Part shown: positions 6,994-14,702 of the stretch, in pieces
Position numbering within the stretch: position 1 is the stretch's first letter
Layout: the number at the start of each line of letters is the position of its first letter
DNA from: an uncultured Bacilli bacterium
GTDB lineage: Bacteria; Bacillota_I; Bacilli_A; RF39; UBA660
NCBI GenBank assembly: GCA_947584955.1
Contig: CANPWS010000011.1
Location: 1 to 14,849, forward strand
DNA length: 14,849 nucleotides
Reading direction: 5' to 3'
Translations under genes and position numbers: made by a program
Notes under the pieces: model-generated
What the model was told of the DNA's origin: nothing
The model's database searches: none
What the model saw: the letters and a program-made list of their open reading frames with translations, nothing else

Positions 6994-9576
6994 CTATTTT
7001 GCTTCATACCAATTTATTCCATATTCTACATCTACTTTTAATGGTACACTTAATTTATAAGCATTTTCCATTAAATTTTTAACTATATTTGATACTTCCT
7101 CTAACTCATCTTTATAGACATTAAAAATAAGTTCATCATGTACTTGTAATAACATTTTACTTTTTAAATTTCTTTTTTCTAATTCATTTTGAATATCAAT
7201 CATTGATTTTTTTAATATATCTGCACTACTACCTTGAATAGGGGTATTTAATGCCATTCTCTCTCCCATACTTCTTATCATATAATTAGTATTTTTTAAC
7301 TCTTCTATTACTCTTTTTCTATTCATTATTGTTTTTACATATCCTTCTTCATGAGCACGTTCTATAACTTCATTCATATATGTCTTTATACCTGGATATG
7401 TTTCAAAATACTTATTTATAAAATCTTTGGCTTCTTTATTTGATATTTTTAAATCTTCGGCTAATCCATAACTACTTATTCCATATATTATACCAAAATT
7501 AACAGCTTTGGCACTCCTTCTCATCGCAGAGGTTACTTCTTCTTCTTTGACATTGAAAATATCCATTGCTGTCTTAGTATGAATATCTTCTTCTTTGTTA
7601 AATGCTTCAACTAAGTCTTTTACTCCCGACATATGTGCAAACATTCTAAGTTCTATTTGAGAATAATCTGAGGATAATATTACTGCATTATCATCTGGAA
7701 TAAATGCCTTTCTTATTTTTTTACCATCTTCATTTCTTATTGGAATATTTTGAAGATTTGGTTCTATAGATGACAATCTTCCAGTTCTAGTTAATGTTTG
7801 AGTATATATTGTATGAATTTTTCCATCTTCTTTATTTATAGCATTCAATATTCCTTCAACGTATGTAGCTAAAAGTTTAGTTATACTTCTATATTCCAGG
7901 ATTTTTTCTACTATTATATATTCTCTTCCTACTTTTAATAGTGTCTGTTCATCAGTTTGATAATTACCATTTTTATTTTTTTTACCTCCTGGTATTTTTA
8001 ATTTTTCAAACAATATTCGTCCTAACTGTTTTGGAGAGGCTATATTAAATTCTTCTTTTGCTATTGTATATATTTCTTTTTGAACATTAATAAGTTTTTC
8101 TGTTAATTCTTTTTTCATCTCTTCTAAAACAGTTTCATCTACTTTAATTCCTTCAAGCTCCATTTTTGCTAAAACTATTGCAAGTGGTAATTCAATTTCA
8201 TTATATAATGTATCTACTTTATCTTCTTTCATTTCTTTTAATAAATTTTCTTTTGTCTCATAAATAAATTTAGCTTTTTTTATACTTCTTTCTGCTATTT
8301 TTTCTAAACTTAATTTTTCTTTTTTATCATAAAAATCTAATTGATATCCTAAATTATTAGCAATATATGCAATATCATCTTTTACATTGTAATTAAGTAA
8401 ATATCCTGCAATCATAGCATCATACTCTAAATTTTTTAATTTTATTCCATATTTTGCTATACTTACATATAATCTTTTAATATCATATGTTGAAATAGTT
8501 AAATTTTCTAAAATATTCATATTATCTTTTAAAATATCGTAAGGAATAAATGCTGATATTTCTTTATTATATAAAGATAATCCTATTATATTAGCATTAT
8601 GATAATTTTCATTATCTAATTCAATATAAGCACTTACTTGATCATTGTTAGTAATATTTAATTCTTTTATATTATTTATTATTTTTAAGTCAATTGTTTC
8701 AAAATTATTTGTATTATTTTGTTCTTTCTTAATAAAGGAATAAAACTCTAAATCACTAAATATTTTAATTAGCATTGGTGAGTGTTTTTCATCATAATCT
8801 AATTCTTCCAAATCTATATCAAGTGGTACATCTTTATATATTGTTGCAAGTTCTTTACTCATAAATGCACTTTTTTCTCCTTCTTCTAGTTTTTTACCAG
8901 TTGCACCAGATATTTCATCTATATTTTGATAAACATTTTCTAAACTTTCATATTTATTTAGTAACTTTAATGCTATTTTTTCTCCAATTCCTTTTACTCC
9001 AGGGATATTATCTGAAGTATCACCCATTAATGCTTTTAAATCTATCATCCTTATTGGTTCTATTTTATATGTTTCATAAAATTTATCTCTATCCATCATT
9101 ATGTAATCTTTTTGTTTTAATAGTTTAACTGTTACATTTTTACTAATTAGTTGTAATAAATCTTTATCACTACTTACTATTAATCCTGTATATTCTTTAC
9201 TTTCATCAATTTTTTTACAAAGAGTTCCTATGATATCATCTGCTTCATATCCTTCACATTCTAAATGTGTTATATGCATAGCATCTAATATTTCTTTAGC
9301 TTTAGGAAATTGAATTTTTAACTCTTCTGGTGTTTCTATTCTTCCACCTTTATATTCTTTGTAATTATCATGACGAAAAGTTTTTCCTATATCAAATGCC
9401 ACTGCTATATATTTTGGTCTTTCTTCGGCTATTATTTTATTTATCATATTAGTAAATCCATATAATGCATTTGTAGGAAATCCTTTTTTAGTTTTCATAG
9501 TGCTTCCAGAATAAGCCGTGGCATAATAACTTCTAAACATTAAATTATTTCCATCTATTAATACTACTTTTTTCAA
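6994..9576 (-). CDS. polA: DNA polymerase I
   Basis: The 860-residue product has an N-terminal 5'-3' exonuclease (about 1-285) with VVLIDGNN, GYEADDIIG, SSDKDLL and GDTSDNIPGVKGIG. A central 3'-5' exonuclease-like domain (about 295-470) reads IELDNE where proofreading enzymes have the DxE metal site, so it is probably inactive, as in many Bacillota. The polymerase domain (about 475-860) has motif A SSDYSQIELR with Asp637, motif B RRSAKAVNFGIIYG (686-699) and motif C LLQVHDELIF with His813-Asp814-Glu815. It fills repair gaps and removes Okazaki primers. The start is TTG at 9576, preceded by AAAGGA; the nearby ATG is out of frame and stops at once. No clear -35/-10 pair is visible, only a TATTAT-like stretch near 9600. 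Confidence 0.97.
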   Translation of the reverse strand: MKKVVLIDGNNLMFRSYYATAYSGSTMKTKKGFPTNALYGFTNMINKIIAEERPKYIAVAFDIGKTFRHDNYKEYKGGRIETPEELKIQFPKAKEILDAMHITHLECEGYEADDIIGTLCKKIDESKEYTGLIVSSDKDLLQLISKNVTVKLLKQKDYIMMDRDKFYETYKIEPIRMIDLKALMGDTSDNIPGVKGIGEKIALKLLNKYESLENVYQNIDEISGATGKKLEEGEKSAFMSKELATIYKDVPLDIDLEELDYDEKHSPMLIKIFSDLEFYSFIKKEQNNTNNFETIDLKIINNIKELNITNNDQVSAYIELDNENYHNANIIGLSLYNKEISAFIPYDILKDNMNILENLTISTYDIKRLYVSIAKYGIKLKNLEYDAMIAGYLLNYNVKDDIAYIANNLGYQLDFYDKKEKLSLEKIAERSIKKAKFIYETKENLLKEMKEDKVDTLYNEIELPLAIVLAKMELEGIKVDETVLEEMKKELTEKLINVQKEIYTIAKEEFNIASPKQLGRILFEKLKIPGGKKNKNGNYQTDEQTLLKVGREYIIVEKILEYRSITKLLATYVEGILNAINKEDGKIHTIYTQTLTRTGRLSSIEPNLQNIPIRNEDGKKIRKAFIPDDNAVILSSDYSQIELRMFAHMSGVKDLVEAFNKEEDIHTKTAMDIFNVKEEEVTSAMRRSAKAVNFGIIYGISSYGLAEDLKISNKEAKDFINKYFETYPGIKTYMNEVIERAHEEGYVKTIMNRKRVIEELKNTNYMIRSMGERMALNTPIQGSSADILKKSMIDIQNELEKRNLKSKMLLQVHDELIFNVYKDELEEVSNIVKNLMENAYKLSVPLKVDVEYGINWYEAK

Positions 9577-9640
9577 ATTATTTCACATCCTTTATATTTA
9601 TATAATAACATAATTTTAATATTTTTTATACCTCATAAAA

Positions 9641-9670
9641 AGAAAAAAGATATCTTTCAAATACCTTTTT
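9641..9670 (-). terminator. intrinsic terminator after the lipoprotein gene
   Basis: On the minus strand 9661-9670 pairs with 9644-9653 (10 bp including one G-U) around a 7-nt loop, with a U-rich run continuing to 9641 and beyond. It begins directly after the stop codon at 9672-9674 and separates this gene from polA. Confidence 0.75.
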
Positions 9671-9671
9671 A

Positions 9672-10970
9672 CTATTTTCTATTAATATTTTGATTATATG
9701 GAGGCATCATCTGATTTGGTTGATTACCTTGATTTATATTTTGATTTGGCATCTGTTGATTTGGATACATTTGCGTATTTGCCATATTTGGATTATTTGG
9801 ATTTGCCATATTTTGAACTGGAATATTTTGATTTGAGTTTGGCATAGGTGTATTAACATTTTGAGGCATTTGCTGATTTGGATACATAGTAGTATTTGGC
9901 TGCATATTATTCATATATGATTGATTTTGATTTGGTAATGGATACTGATTTACTGCTTGTGGTGGTCTTATCATGTTGTTTTGATTTGGCATTTGATATC
10001 CATTAACATTTTGATTCATATATGGATTATTCATTTGATTTTGCTGCATAACCGCAGGATTTATATTTTGAGAATTATTGTTTATATTATTATTTTGAAT
10101 ATTTTTCTTATCTTCTTTTGGTGTACTTATTTTATCTCCATTTTTCTTATTTTTTATAATTATTACTATTAATACTGCAAGTACTATTCCAAGAACTATT
10201 AATATAATATTTCTTATTGTTGTAAAGTTACTTTTTTCTGGTACTACTACTTCTGATTGGGAATCAGGTAAAGAAAATGAAAACTCTATTGCACTATTAT
10301 TATCCATAGTATTTAAATTCCAAGTTAAAGTTCTTCCATCTTCACTTACAGTAGTTGCATTACTTGATAATACTTCGCTAGGTAAATTTAATGTTACTGT
10401 ATTTGTTAAGATTAAACCATTTTCTTTATATACATCTATATCAGAATCTTCACCTTTATTTATTAAAATTATTCCATTATATATATCTTCATTTTTAGTA
10501 AATATTTTACTTGTTTCTAAGCTAGGTCCATTATTTAAAAAATCATAATCTGCTGTACCTATTAAATCATCTATACTATTTACAGTTTTTGAAACTATAT
10601 AACCTAAATATTGATCTTCTTCATTTTCCGTTACTTCAAAACCATTTAATTGATAATTACGTAATGTCATTGTTTCTTCATTGTCTGTATTTGTATCATT
10701 AACGCTTTCTCTTAAAAATGCCCAACGCTCCTCATTTGTTATTTCTGTTTGAGTATTATTTCCTTCTTCAGTATCTTGAACTGTTCCATCTTCATTTAAT
10801 GTTAAGTTTTCACTATTTATCAAGTTATCTATAAGTTCTTTATCATACTTAATTTGTTGTCTAAATTCCATTGTTTTATCTTCATTAATTGTTATTGTTG
10901 TTTCATTTCTTATTTCACATCCGCATAGTAAGAATAAACCTGTAAATAGTAAAATAAATCTTTTTTTCAT
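9672..10970 (-). CDS. lipoprotein with one membrane helix and a long Asn/Gln/Pro/Met-rich tail
   Basis: This 432-residue protein starts MKKRFILLFTGLFLLCGC, a lipoprotein signal with Cys18 as the likely lipidated residue. An outer domain (about 19-250) begins with TTITINEDKTMEF and resembles the LppM-like lipoproteins of Bacillota, in which a beta-rich domain starts with a similar Thr/Asn/Asp pattern. That family match is from memory and tentative. A single helix lies at about 253-272, then KNKKNGDK, then a low-complexity tail (288-432) made mostly of Asn, Gln, Pro and Met. With lipidation outside, the tail should lie in the cytoplasm. GGAG precedes the ATG at 10968-10970 by about 12 bases. 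The gene is monocistronic, with its own promoter and terminator. Confidence 0.8.
   Translation of the reverse strand: MKKRFILLFTGLFLLCGCEIRNETTITINEDKTMEFRQQIKYDKELIDNLINSENLTLNEDGTVQDTEEGNNTQTEITNEERWAFLRESVNDTNTDNEETMTLRNYQLNGFEVTENEEDQYLGYIVSKTVNSIDDLIGTADYDFLNNGPSLETSKIFTKNEDIYNGIILINKGEDSDIDVYKENGLILTNTVTLNLPSEVLSSNATTVSEDGRTLTWNLNTMDNNSAIEFSFSLPDSQSEVVVPEKSNFTTIRNIILIVLGIVLAVLIVIIIKNKKNGDKISTPKEDKKNIQNNNINNNSQNINPAVMQQNQMNNPYMNQNVNGYQMPNQNNMIRPPQAVNQYPLPNQNQSYMNNMQPNTTMYPNQQMPQNVNTPMPNSNQNIPVQNMANPNNPNMANTQMYPNQQMPNQNINQGNQPNQMMPPYNQNINRK
9675..10109 (-). repeat. coding low-complexity repeat region (Asn/Gln/Pro/Met tail)
   Basis: This stretch encodes residues 288-432. The octapeptide MYPNQQMP occurs twice (9864-9887 and 9747-9770), differing at third codon positions, and many degenerate units of the form P-N-Q-N/M surround them. 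The DNA shows matching recurrence of TTTGATTTGG-like words on the plus strand. The frame stays open and the region ends in a normal stop and terminator, so it is a real part of the gene. Confidence 0.75.
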
Positions 10971-10993
10971 CCACTTCTCACTCTCCTATTATA

Positions 10994-11002
10994 ATTATAT
11001 CA
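10994..11002 (-). promoter_or_regulatory. extended -10 promoter of the lipoprotein gene
   Basis: On the minus strand TGATATAAT reads as an extended -10 (TGN-TATAAT). A second TATAAT follows directly at 10988-10993. There is no good -35 box. The start would lie only a few bases before the GGAG at 10983-10986. Confidence 0.6.
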
Positions 11003-11087
11003 CAGTTTTTTATTTTTGAAGTGAAAAATTATATTTTTTATTATTTTTAAAAAATTTATACTTTTATCATAAAAATTAATATTAAAC

Positions 11088-11133
11088 AAAAGAACTTTCA
11101 AATTCATTATTTTATTTATTTGAAAGTTCTTTT
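11088..11133 (-). terminator. strong intrinsic terminator after the HD-type gene
   Basis: A perfect 16-bp inverted repeat (11088-11103 with 11118-11133) has a 14-nt loop. It lies just after the stop codon of the gene at 11138. On the minus strand the 3' arm ends in UUUU and continues GUUU. The plus strand also ends in a T run, so it could work in both directions, although no plus-strand gene reads into it. Confidence 0.85.
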
Positions 11134-11137
11134 TTAT

Positions 11138-11911
11138 CTATACCTCTTGAATAACATTTAAATCTCCAATTTTTCTATCTATAAATATATTTAATATATT
11201 TTCAAGTGAAGCAAAAAATATTTGCAATTCATCACTATTAAAACTTAATGATTCAACTAATTTTGTTATATAATTAGCTTGTTTTGCTAAATAATAACTA
11301 TATTTATATTTTAATGTAAATATATATGAAAGTACTAATAAAATTTCATCTGAATTATTTTCTGTTAATTTATCTTCAATGGTTTTATATTGTTTAAATT
11401 CATTATAGACCATTGGTGTAGGATAGATATCTACTCTAGTATCTAAATATGGATAATTGATAGCAAGTCTAAATAAATCTAATTTATGACTGTCTTTTAA
11501 TACATCACAAAAATTTATTACTTTTTCATCTAAGTTACTAGGATATCCATTTTTATTTAATGAATATATAGCAAATTTTATTATTCCATCATATTTAGTT
11601 TCATTTGTTATTTTTCTTATTAATCCGTTTGTAAATAATATTTCCAATGTCTTGCTAGTATAATCTTCACCACTATCATTTATTATATGAAAATCAGGAT
11701 TTTTATCGAAGCTTCCTATTTCATGAAAAAGACCAATAAGTTCACACACTACTATTTCTTCTTCACTAAATATTCCTAAGTTAGTAGCAATATCTCTTGA
11801 AATTTCCATTGTTTTTAAACTATGAAAGTACTTGACTTTTATATTAGTATTGTTCATATCGTATTTTTTTACATATTGTTCAAAAATCTTCATTACTCTA
11901 CTACTTTTCAT
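11138..11911 (-). CDS. HD-domain phosphohydrolase-like protein with partly lost metal site
   Basis: The 257-residue soluble product resembles Bacillota HD-domain proteins that read, in order, YxHS, LLHDIGRFE, HADYG, NHN and RDADKLD. Here the matching stretches are KYFHSLKT (His30 kept), LIGLFHEIGSFD (His63, with Glu64 for Asp), DYTSKTLEILF (no His), YSLNKNGY (no His at this position) and LKDSHKLDLF (Asp140 kept). At least two and probably three metal ligands of the family are missing or changed, so it may bind a nucleotide or partner without cleaving phosphate. The C-terminal half (150-257) is helical and unassigned. AAAGG lies nine bases before the ATG. It is transcribed alone from a promoter at 12110-12138 through a 190-nt leader. 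Its true substrate is unknown. Confidence 0.75.
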   Translation of the reverse strand: MKSSRVMKIFEQYVKKYDMNNTNIKVKYFHSLKTMEISRDIATNLGIFSEEEIVVCELIGLFHEIGSFDKNPDFHIINDSGEDYTSKTLEILFTNGLIRKITNETKYDGIIKFAIYSLNKNGYPSNLDEKVINFCDVLKDSHKLDLFRLAINYPYLDTRVDIYPTPMVYNEFKQYKTIEDKLTENNSDEILLVLSYIFTLKYKYSYYLAKQANYITKLVESLSFNSDELQIFFASLENILNIFIDRKIGDLNVIQEV

Positions 11912-11946
11912 TTTAATCAGCCTTTCTTAAGCTAGGTTATTAAATT

Positions 11947-11974
11947 AAAAAAATTCTCCATACTTTGGCGAATT
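11947..11974 (-). terminator. terminator-like hairpin in the leader of the HD-type gene
   Basis: On the minus strand AATTC (11970-11974) pairs with GAATT (11952-11956), with an inner CC/GG pair across a G-A mismatch and a 7-nt loop. Seven U follow (11947-11953). The 5' arm includes TTCGCC (11967-11972), which is perfectly complementary to GGCGAA at 12089-12094 near the start of the same transcript. That pairing would prevent this hairpin. The stem is short, so the attenuator reading is tentative. Confidence 0.4.
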
Positions 11975-12109
11975 ATTAATACTCTATCTTGTTTTGTATT
12001 TTAAATTTATTTAAAACTGAATAATTTATTTTTTAATTAATATTTATTTTAATAATATAAATTTTTTCACAATTTATTCTTTTTGCTTTTCGCCTTTTAA
12101 TATAAGATA

Positions 12110-12138
12110 ATTATATAACGCCTTTGCAAAATTTACAA
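12110..12138 (-). promoter_or_regulatory. sigma-A promoter of the HD-type gene
   Basis: On the minus strand TTGTAA (12133-12138) and a perfect TATAAT (12110-12115) are 17 nt apart. The predicted start near 12103 leaves a 190-nt leader (11912-12102) that holds no ORF with a ribosome binding site but does hold the hairpin at 11947-11974 and its possible antiterminator at 12089-12094. Confidence 0.82.
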
Positions 12139-12168
12139 GTTTTTTTTATAAATATTTAATTATTTTAT

Positions 12169-12196
12169 TTGAAAATATTAATTTTTATTATATAAT
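12169..12196 (+). promoter_or_regulatory. sigma-A promoter of the tail-anchored protein gene
   Basis: TTGAAA (12169-12174) and TATAAT (12191-12196) are separated by 16 nt. A second TATAAT lies at 12203-12208. It is divergent from the HD-type gene promoter, with 30 bases between the -35 boxes. Apart from the two promoters and the HD leader I see nothing else in 11912-12221. Confidence 0.75.
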
Positions 12197-12221
12197 ATTA
12201 TATATAATAGAGGTGACATAA

Positions 12222-12968
12222 ATGGCTAATTTAAATAAACTATCTGAAAATGAAATAAATACTATTTATGGTATTCAGGACAATAATACTTTAGGAATTG
12301 TACTTATCCCTAAAAATTTAAAAAATGATATTGATTTTTATATGACATTTAATACTACTTATGATAATAACTTTTTTATTAGTGATAAAACTATTTCTAT
12401 GATTAAAAAAAATAGTGCTAAATTTAATAATGAAAAATTAATTTTGATGTATTTTGTTGATCGTAATATGCTAATTAATAAAGATTATAATTCTATTTTT
12501 GAAAATATTAAGTTATTTGTCAATACTATTTATAACAATCTTATGGAAAATGAAAATATTTCTAAGGAAAGATTTAATAAGAAAATATTTTTACTTCATA
12601 GGCAAAAAGAACATGATAATTTAATAAATTGGTTAGGTAAAAATTGTTCTTCTAAATTTATTTCTGATTTTTATGAAAACAAGACTGTTGATAATGTAAA
12701 TAATTCTATTAATGATAATATATTTTATATGGAAGATTATAATTATTTACCTAAATTTTTAAATGATAATGATTCTACAGGAAATGGTCCTGTTAATTTT
12801 GGCAATAGTTCTGAATATGAAATGAAATCTACTAAACATAAAACTTTAGTAAAGAAACCATTTAAACCTCATAATGCTGCTTTTATAAGTTTAAATACTA
12901 CTATTCTTATTCTATGTTTTTGCTTTATAACGGGCATTATGCTTTCTATCTTATTAATTAAAAAATAA
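12222..12968 (+). CDS. unrecognised protein with a C-terminal membrane anchor, 248 residues
   Basis: I do not recognise a family. The N-terminal 180 residues are predicted cytosolic and mixed alpha/beta (MANLNKLSENEINTIYGIQD; LGIVLIPKNL; KLILMYFVDRN). A polar, low-complexity linker follows (about 181-215), rich in Asn, Ser and Lys. One hydrophobic helix at about 221-246 ends in IKK. There is no signal peptide, so the topology is that of a tail-anchored protein with its main domain in the cytoplasm. AGAGGTGA lies a few bases before the ATG. It has its own promoter and a shared terminator, so it is a single-gene unit. Cytosolic domain plus C-terminal anchor suggests a membrane-localised adaptor or regulator, but that is inference. 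Confidence 0.75.
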   Translation: MANLNKLSENEINTIYGIQDNNTLGIVLIPKNLKNDIDFYMTFNTTYDNNFFISDKTISMIKKNSAKFNNEKLILMYFVDRNMLINKDYNSIFENIKLFVNTIYNNLMENENISKERFNKKIFLLHRQKEHDNLINWLGKNCSSKFISDFYENKTVDNVNNSINDNIFYMEDYNYLPKFLNDNDSTGNGPVNFGNSSEYEMKSTKHKTLVKKPFKPHNAAFISLNTTILILCFCFITGIMLSILLIKK

Positions 12969-13000
12969 TTTTTAATTTATGTTATTAAAATATAACACAT

Positions 13001-13041
13001 AAAGATACTTATAAATTTTTTTAAATACTATAAGTATCTTT
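13001..13041. terminator. bidirectional terminator between the tail-anchored gene and rel
   Basis: A perfect 13-bp inverted repeat (13001-13013 with 13029-13041) has a 15-nt loop and T runs on both sides. It sits between two convergent genes, 32 bases after the plus-strand stop and 27 bases after the minus-strand stop, and can end both transcripts. A smaller TGTTAT/ATAACA hairpin lies just before it at about 12980-12997. Confidence 0.85.
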
Positions 13042-13068
13042 ATTTTTAATTATTTATATTGTAATTTA

Positions 13069-14487
13069 TTATCTCATTATCTTTTTCTTTGCATAACTAG
13101 TATTAGCTCTATCTACTAAATAATCTTTATACCCATAAGATAGTTCATCTGTAAGTATTACTACTCTATCTTTATTATTTAAAATATAATCAATAGATAC
13201 TAACTCGTCATTTACTTTTGCTCCTATAAGTATTTTTTCTTTATCTAAATAACAGGCTAAATCTATTATATTTGATCCTTTAGGTAATTCTACTATTTTA
13301 CCTCCTGTTATATATACATATATTTTATCTTTAAATAATTCACTTTTTACTTGTGATACAAATTCTTGATTATCCTTAAACATTATATTTATATCTGATA
13401 ATGATTTAAAAAATTGAAATTTATTTTTTAAATCTTCTTGCATTATATCTCTGGCATTTCCTTTATTTATATCCCAATATGCTGTAAGCCCAAATGATGC
13501 TATCTTATCCATATCAAATGTTCTTATTTGCGTTTGAATAAGCCTATCTTTTGGTCCAAATACAGTTGTGTGTAATGAACTATAAAGATTTGTCTTAGGA
13601 TTACATATATAATCTTTAAATTTATCATTTACTGGATTATATTTTGAATGTATTAATCCTAATGTTACATAACAATTTTTTACTTCATCTACCATTATTT
13701 TTAATGATAATAAATCATGTATATCACATATTTTATATCCTTCTTTTAATCTTTTATATATTCCATAAAGATTTTTAGTTCTAACTTTTATTTCATGTGG
13801 TATTTTTTCTGTAGATAATATATCATTAATGTTTTCTAACATTTCATTTAAACATTCATTATTAAACTTACTTTCATTATTCATAATTTCTTCTAATTTT
13901 TTATATTCATCTGGATATATATATCTAAATGAAATATCTTCAAGTTCACTTTTAATTCTATATGCACCTATCAAGTATGCAAGTGGTGTAAATATATCTA
14001 AAGTTTCTAATGAATTTTCTTTTTGTTTAAATTCTGATTTATATTCAAGTGTTCTCATATTATGAAGTCTATCAGCAAGTTTTATAATAATTATTCTTAC
14101 ATCATCAGTAATACTTGTTATAATTTTTCGTGTATTAGCTAAATTTTGCTCTTCTTTTGTTGAAAAATTCATCTTACTTATTTTAGTTACTCCATCAACT
14201 AAATTAGCAATATCTTTATTAAAAATATCCGCAATTTCTTCTTTCGTAGCTTTAGTATCTTCTAATGTATCGTGAAGAAGTCCTGCACATATAGTATCAC
14301 TATCTGCACTCATTTCTGATAAAATATATGCCACATTTAATGGATGTGATATATAAGGTTCTCCACTTTGTCTTAACTGCCCATTATGCATACATTCTGC
14401 ATAATTATACGCTTTTTTTATAAGATTTAGTTCATCTTCTTTATAATCTTTTACGTTATTTAGTAAATCATTTAATGTTATATTCAT
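13069..14487 (-). CDS. rel: short RelA/SpoT homologue (HD hydrolase, altered synthetase, TGS)
   Basis: Rel proteins make and break (p)ppGpp. This 472-residue copy has an HD hydrolase domain (about 20-190) with YISHP (His48), LLHDTLEDT (His72, Asp73, Glu76, Asp77) and LADRLHNMRT (Asp139), all intact. The synthetase domain (about 220-345) keeps VRTKNLYGIYKRLK, HDLL (Asp258) and LYSSLHT, but the motif normally E[IV]QIRT reads QTQIRT, with Gln318 for the catalytic Glu, and R of the DLxAxRV motif is Lys263. A TGS domain spans about 386-446. The protein then ends where full-length Rel (about 730 residues) enters its helical, zinc-finger and ACT regions. ATG 14487 is chosen for the GGGAGGGTG site; a TTG at 14544 lies in a hairpin loop. 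It is probably a hydrolase. Confidence 0.88.
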   Translation of the reverse strand: MNITLNDLLNNVKDYKEDELNLIKKAYNYAECMHNGQLRQSGEPYISHPLNVAYILSEMSADSDTICAGLLHDTLEDTKATKEEIADIFNKDIANLVDGVTKISKMNFSTKEEQNLANTRKIITSITDDVRIIIIKLADRLHNMRTLEYKSEFKQKENSLETLDIFTPLAYLIGAYRIKSELEDISFRYIYPDEYKKLEEIMNNESKFNNECLNEMLENINDILSTEKIPHEIKVRTKNLYGIYKRLKEGYKICDIHDLLSLKIMVDEVKNCYVTLGLIHSKYNPVNDKFKDYICNPKTNLYSSLHTTVFGPKDRLIQTQIRTFDMDKIASFGLTAYWDINKGNARDIMQEDLKNKFQFFKSLSDINIMFKDNQEFVSQVKSELFKDKIYVYITGGKIVELPKGSNIIDLACYLDKEKILIGAKVNDELVSIDYILNNKDRVVILTDELSYGYKDYLVDRANTSYAKKKIMR

Positions 14488-14517
14488 TAATACACACCCT
14501 CCCAATATTTTTATATT

Positions 14518-14570
14518 AAAAACCGATAAGTGATTTACAGTCAAAGACCTATTATCACTTATCGGTTTTT
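14518..14570 (-). terminator. 17-bp hairpin terminator in front of rel, possible attenuator
   Basis: A perfect 17-bp inverted repeat (14518-14534 with 14554-14570), including the GC-richer core ACCGATAAGTGAT, has a 19-nt loop and ends in UUUUU on the minus strand. It lies between the promoter at 14703-14731 and the rel start at 14487. The short reading frame 14555-14665 ends inside its 5' arm. The T run is equally good on the plus strand, but no plus-strand gene reads in. An alternative view is that it simply ends the short gene and rel uses a weak promoter with TTGACT in the loop (14539-14544) and a TTTAAT or TAATAT just past the stem. Confidence 0.8.
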
Positions 14571-14665
14571 ATTTCTTGACAAAAGAAAGAATTAGAAAAA
14601 CATGATTTTATGTATTCTATATTTGATTTAATATTTAAAAAAGCATCTGCTAATCTATTTTTCAT
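14555..14665 (-). CDS. 36-codon small ORF, leader peptide candidate of rel
   Basis: ATG at 14665 has AAAGGA at 14675-14680, nine bases upstream, and follows a near-consensus promoter by about 30 bases, so it is likely translated. The peptide starts MKNRLADAFLNIK and later contains SCFSNSFFCQ, then IKTDK and a TGA stop. It has two Cys, four Phe and four Ser and no clear membrane helix. Codons 32-37 form the 5' arm of the hairpin 14518-14570, so a ribosome at the stop would block that hairpin. It could be a regulatory leader peptide or an independent small protein whose terminator overlaps its end. I recognise no family. Confidence 0.6.
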   Translation of the reverse strand: MKNRLADAFLNIKSNIEYIKSCFSNSFFCQEIKTDK

Positions 14666-14702
14666 AACATCTCTTCCTTTTCAAATAAAAATATTACATT
14701 GA

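Noticed and set aside
8865..9128. Plus-strand open frame of 87 codons
   Set aside because: It is antisense to the 5' nuclease part of polA, without promoter or binding site.
9957..10172. Plus-strand open frame of 71 codons
   Set aside because: It is antisense to the low-complexity tail of the lipoprotein gene; its openness is a by-product of the repeats.
13829..14065. Plus-strand open frame of 78 codons
   Set aside because: It is antisense to the middle of rel, with no expression signals.
14488..14544. Longer N-terminus for the Rel protein starting at a TTG at 14544
   Set aside because: The TTG lies in the loop of the terminator hairpin and has no binding site; the extra residues do not look like a Rel N-terminus, while 14487 has GGGAGGGTG in front.
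14576..14604. TTGACA on the plus strand at 14576-14581 as a rightward promoter
   Set aside because: No -10 box is found 16-18 nt downstream and no plus-strand gene follows in the window.
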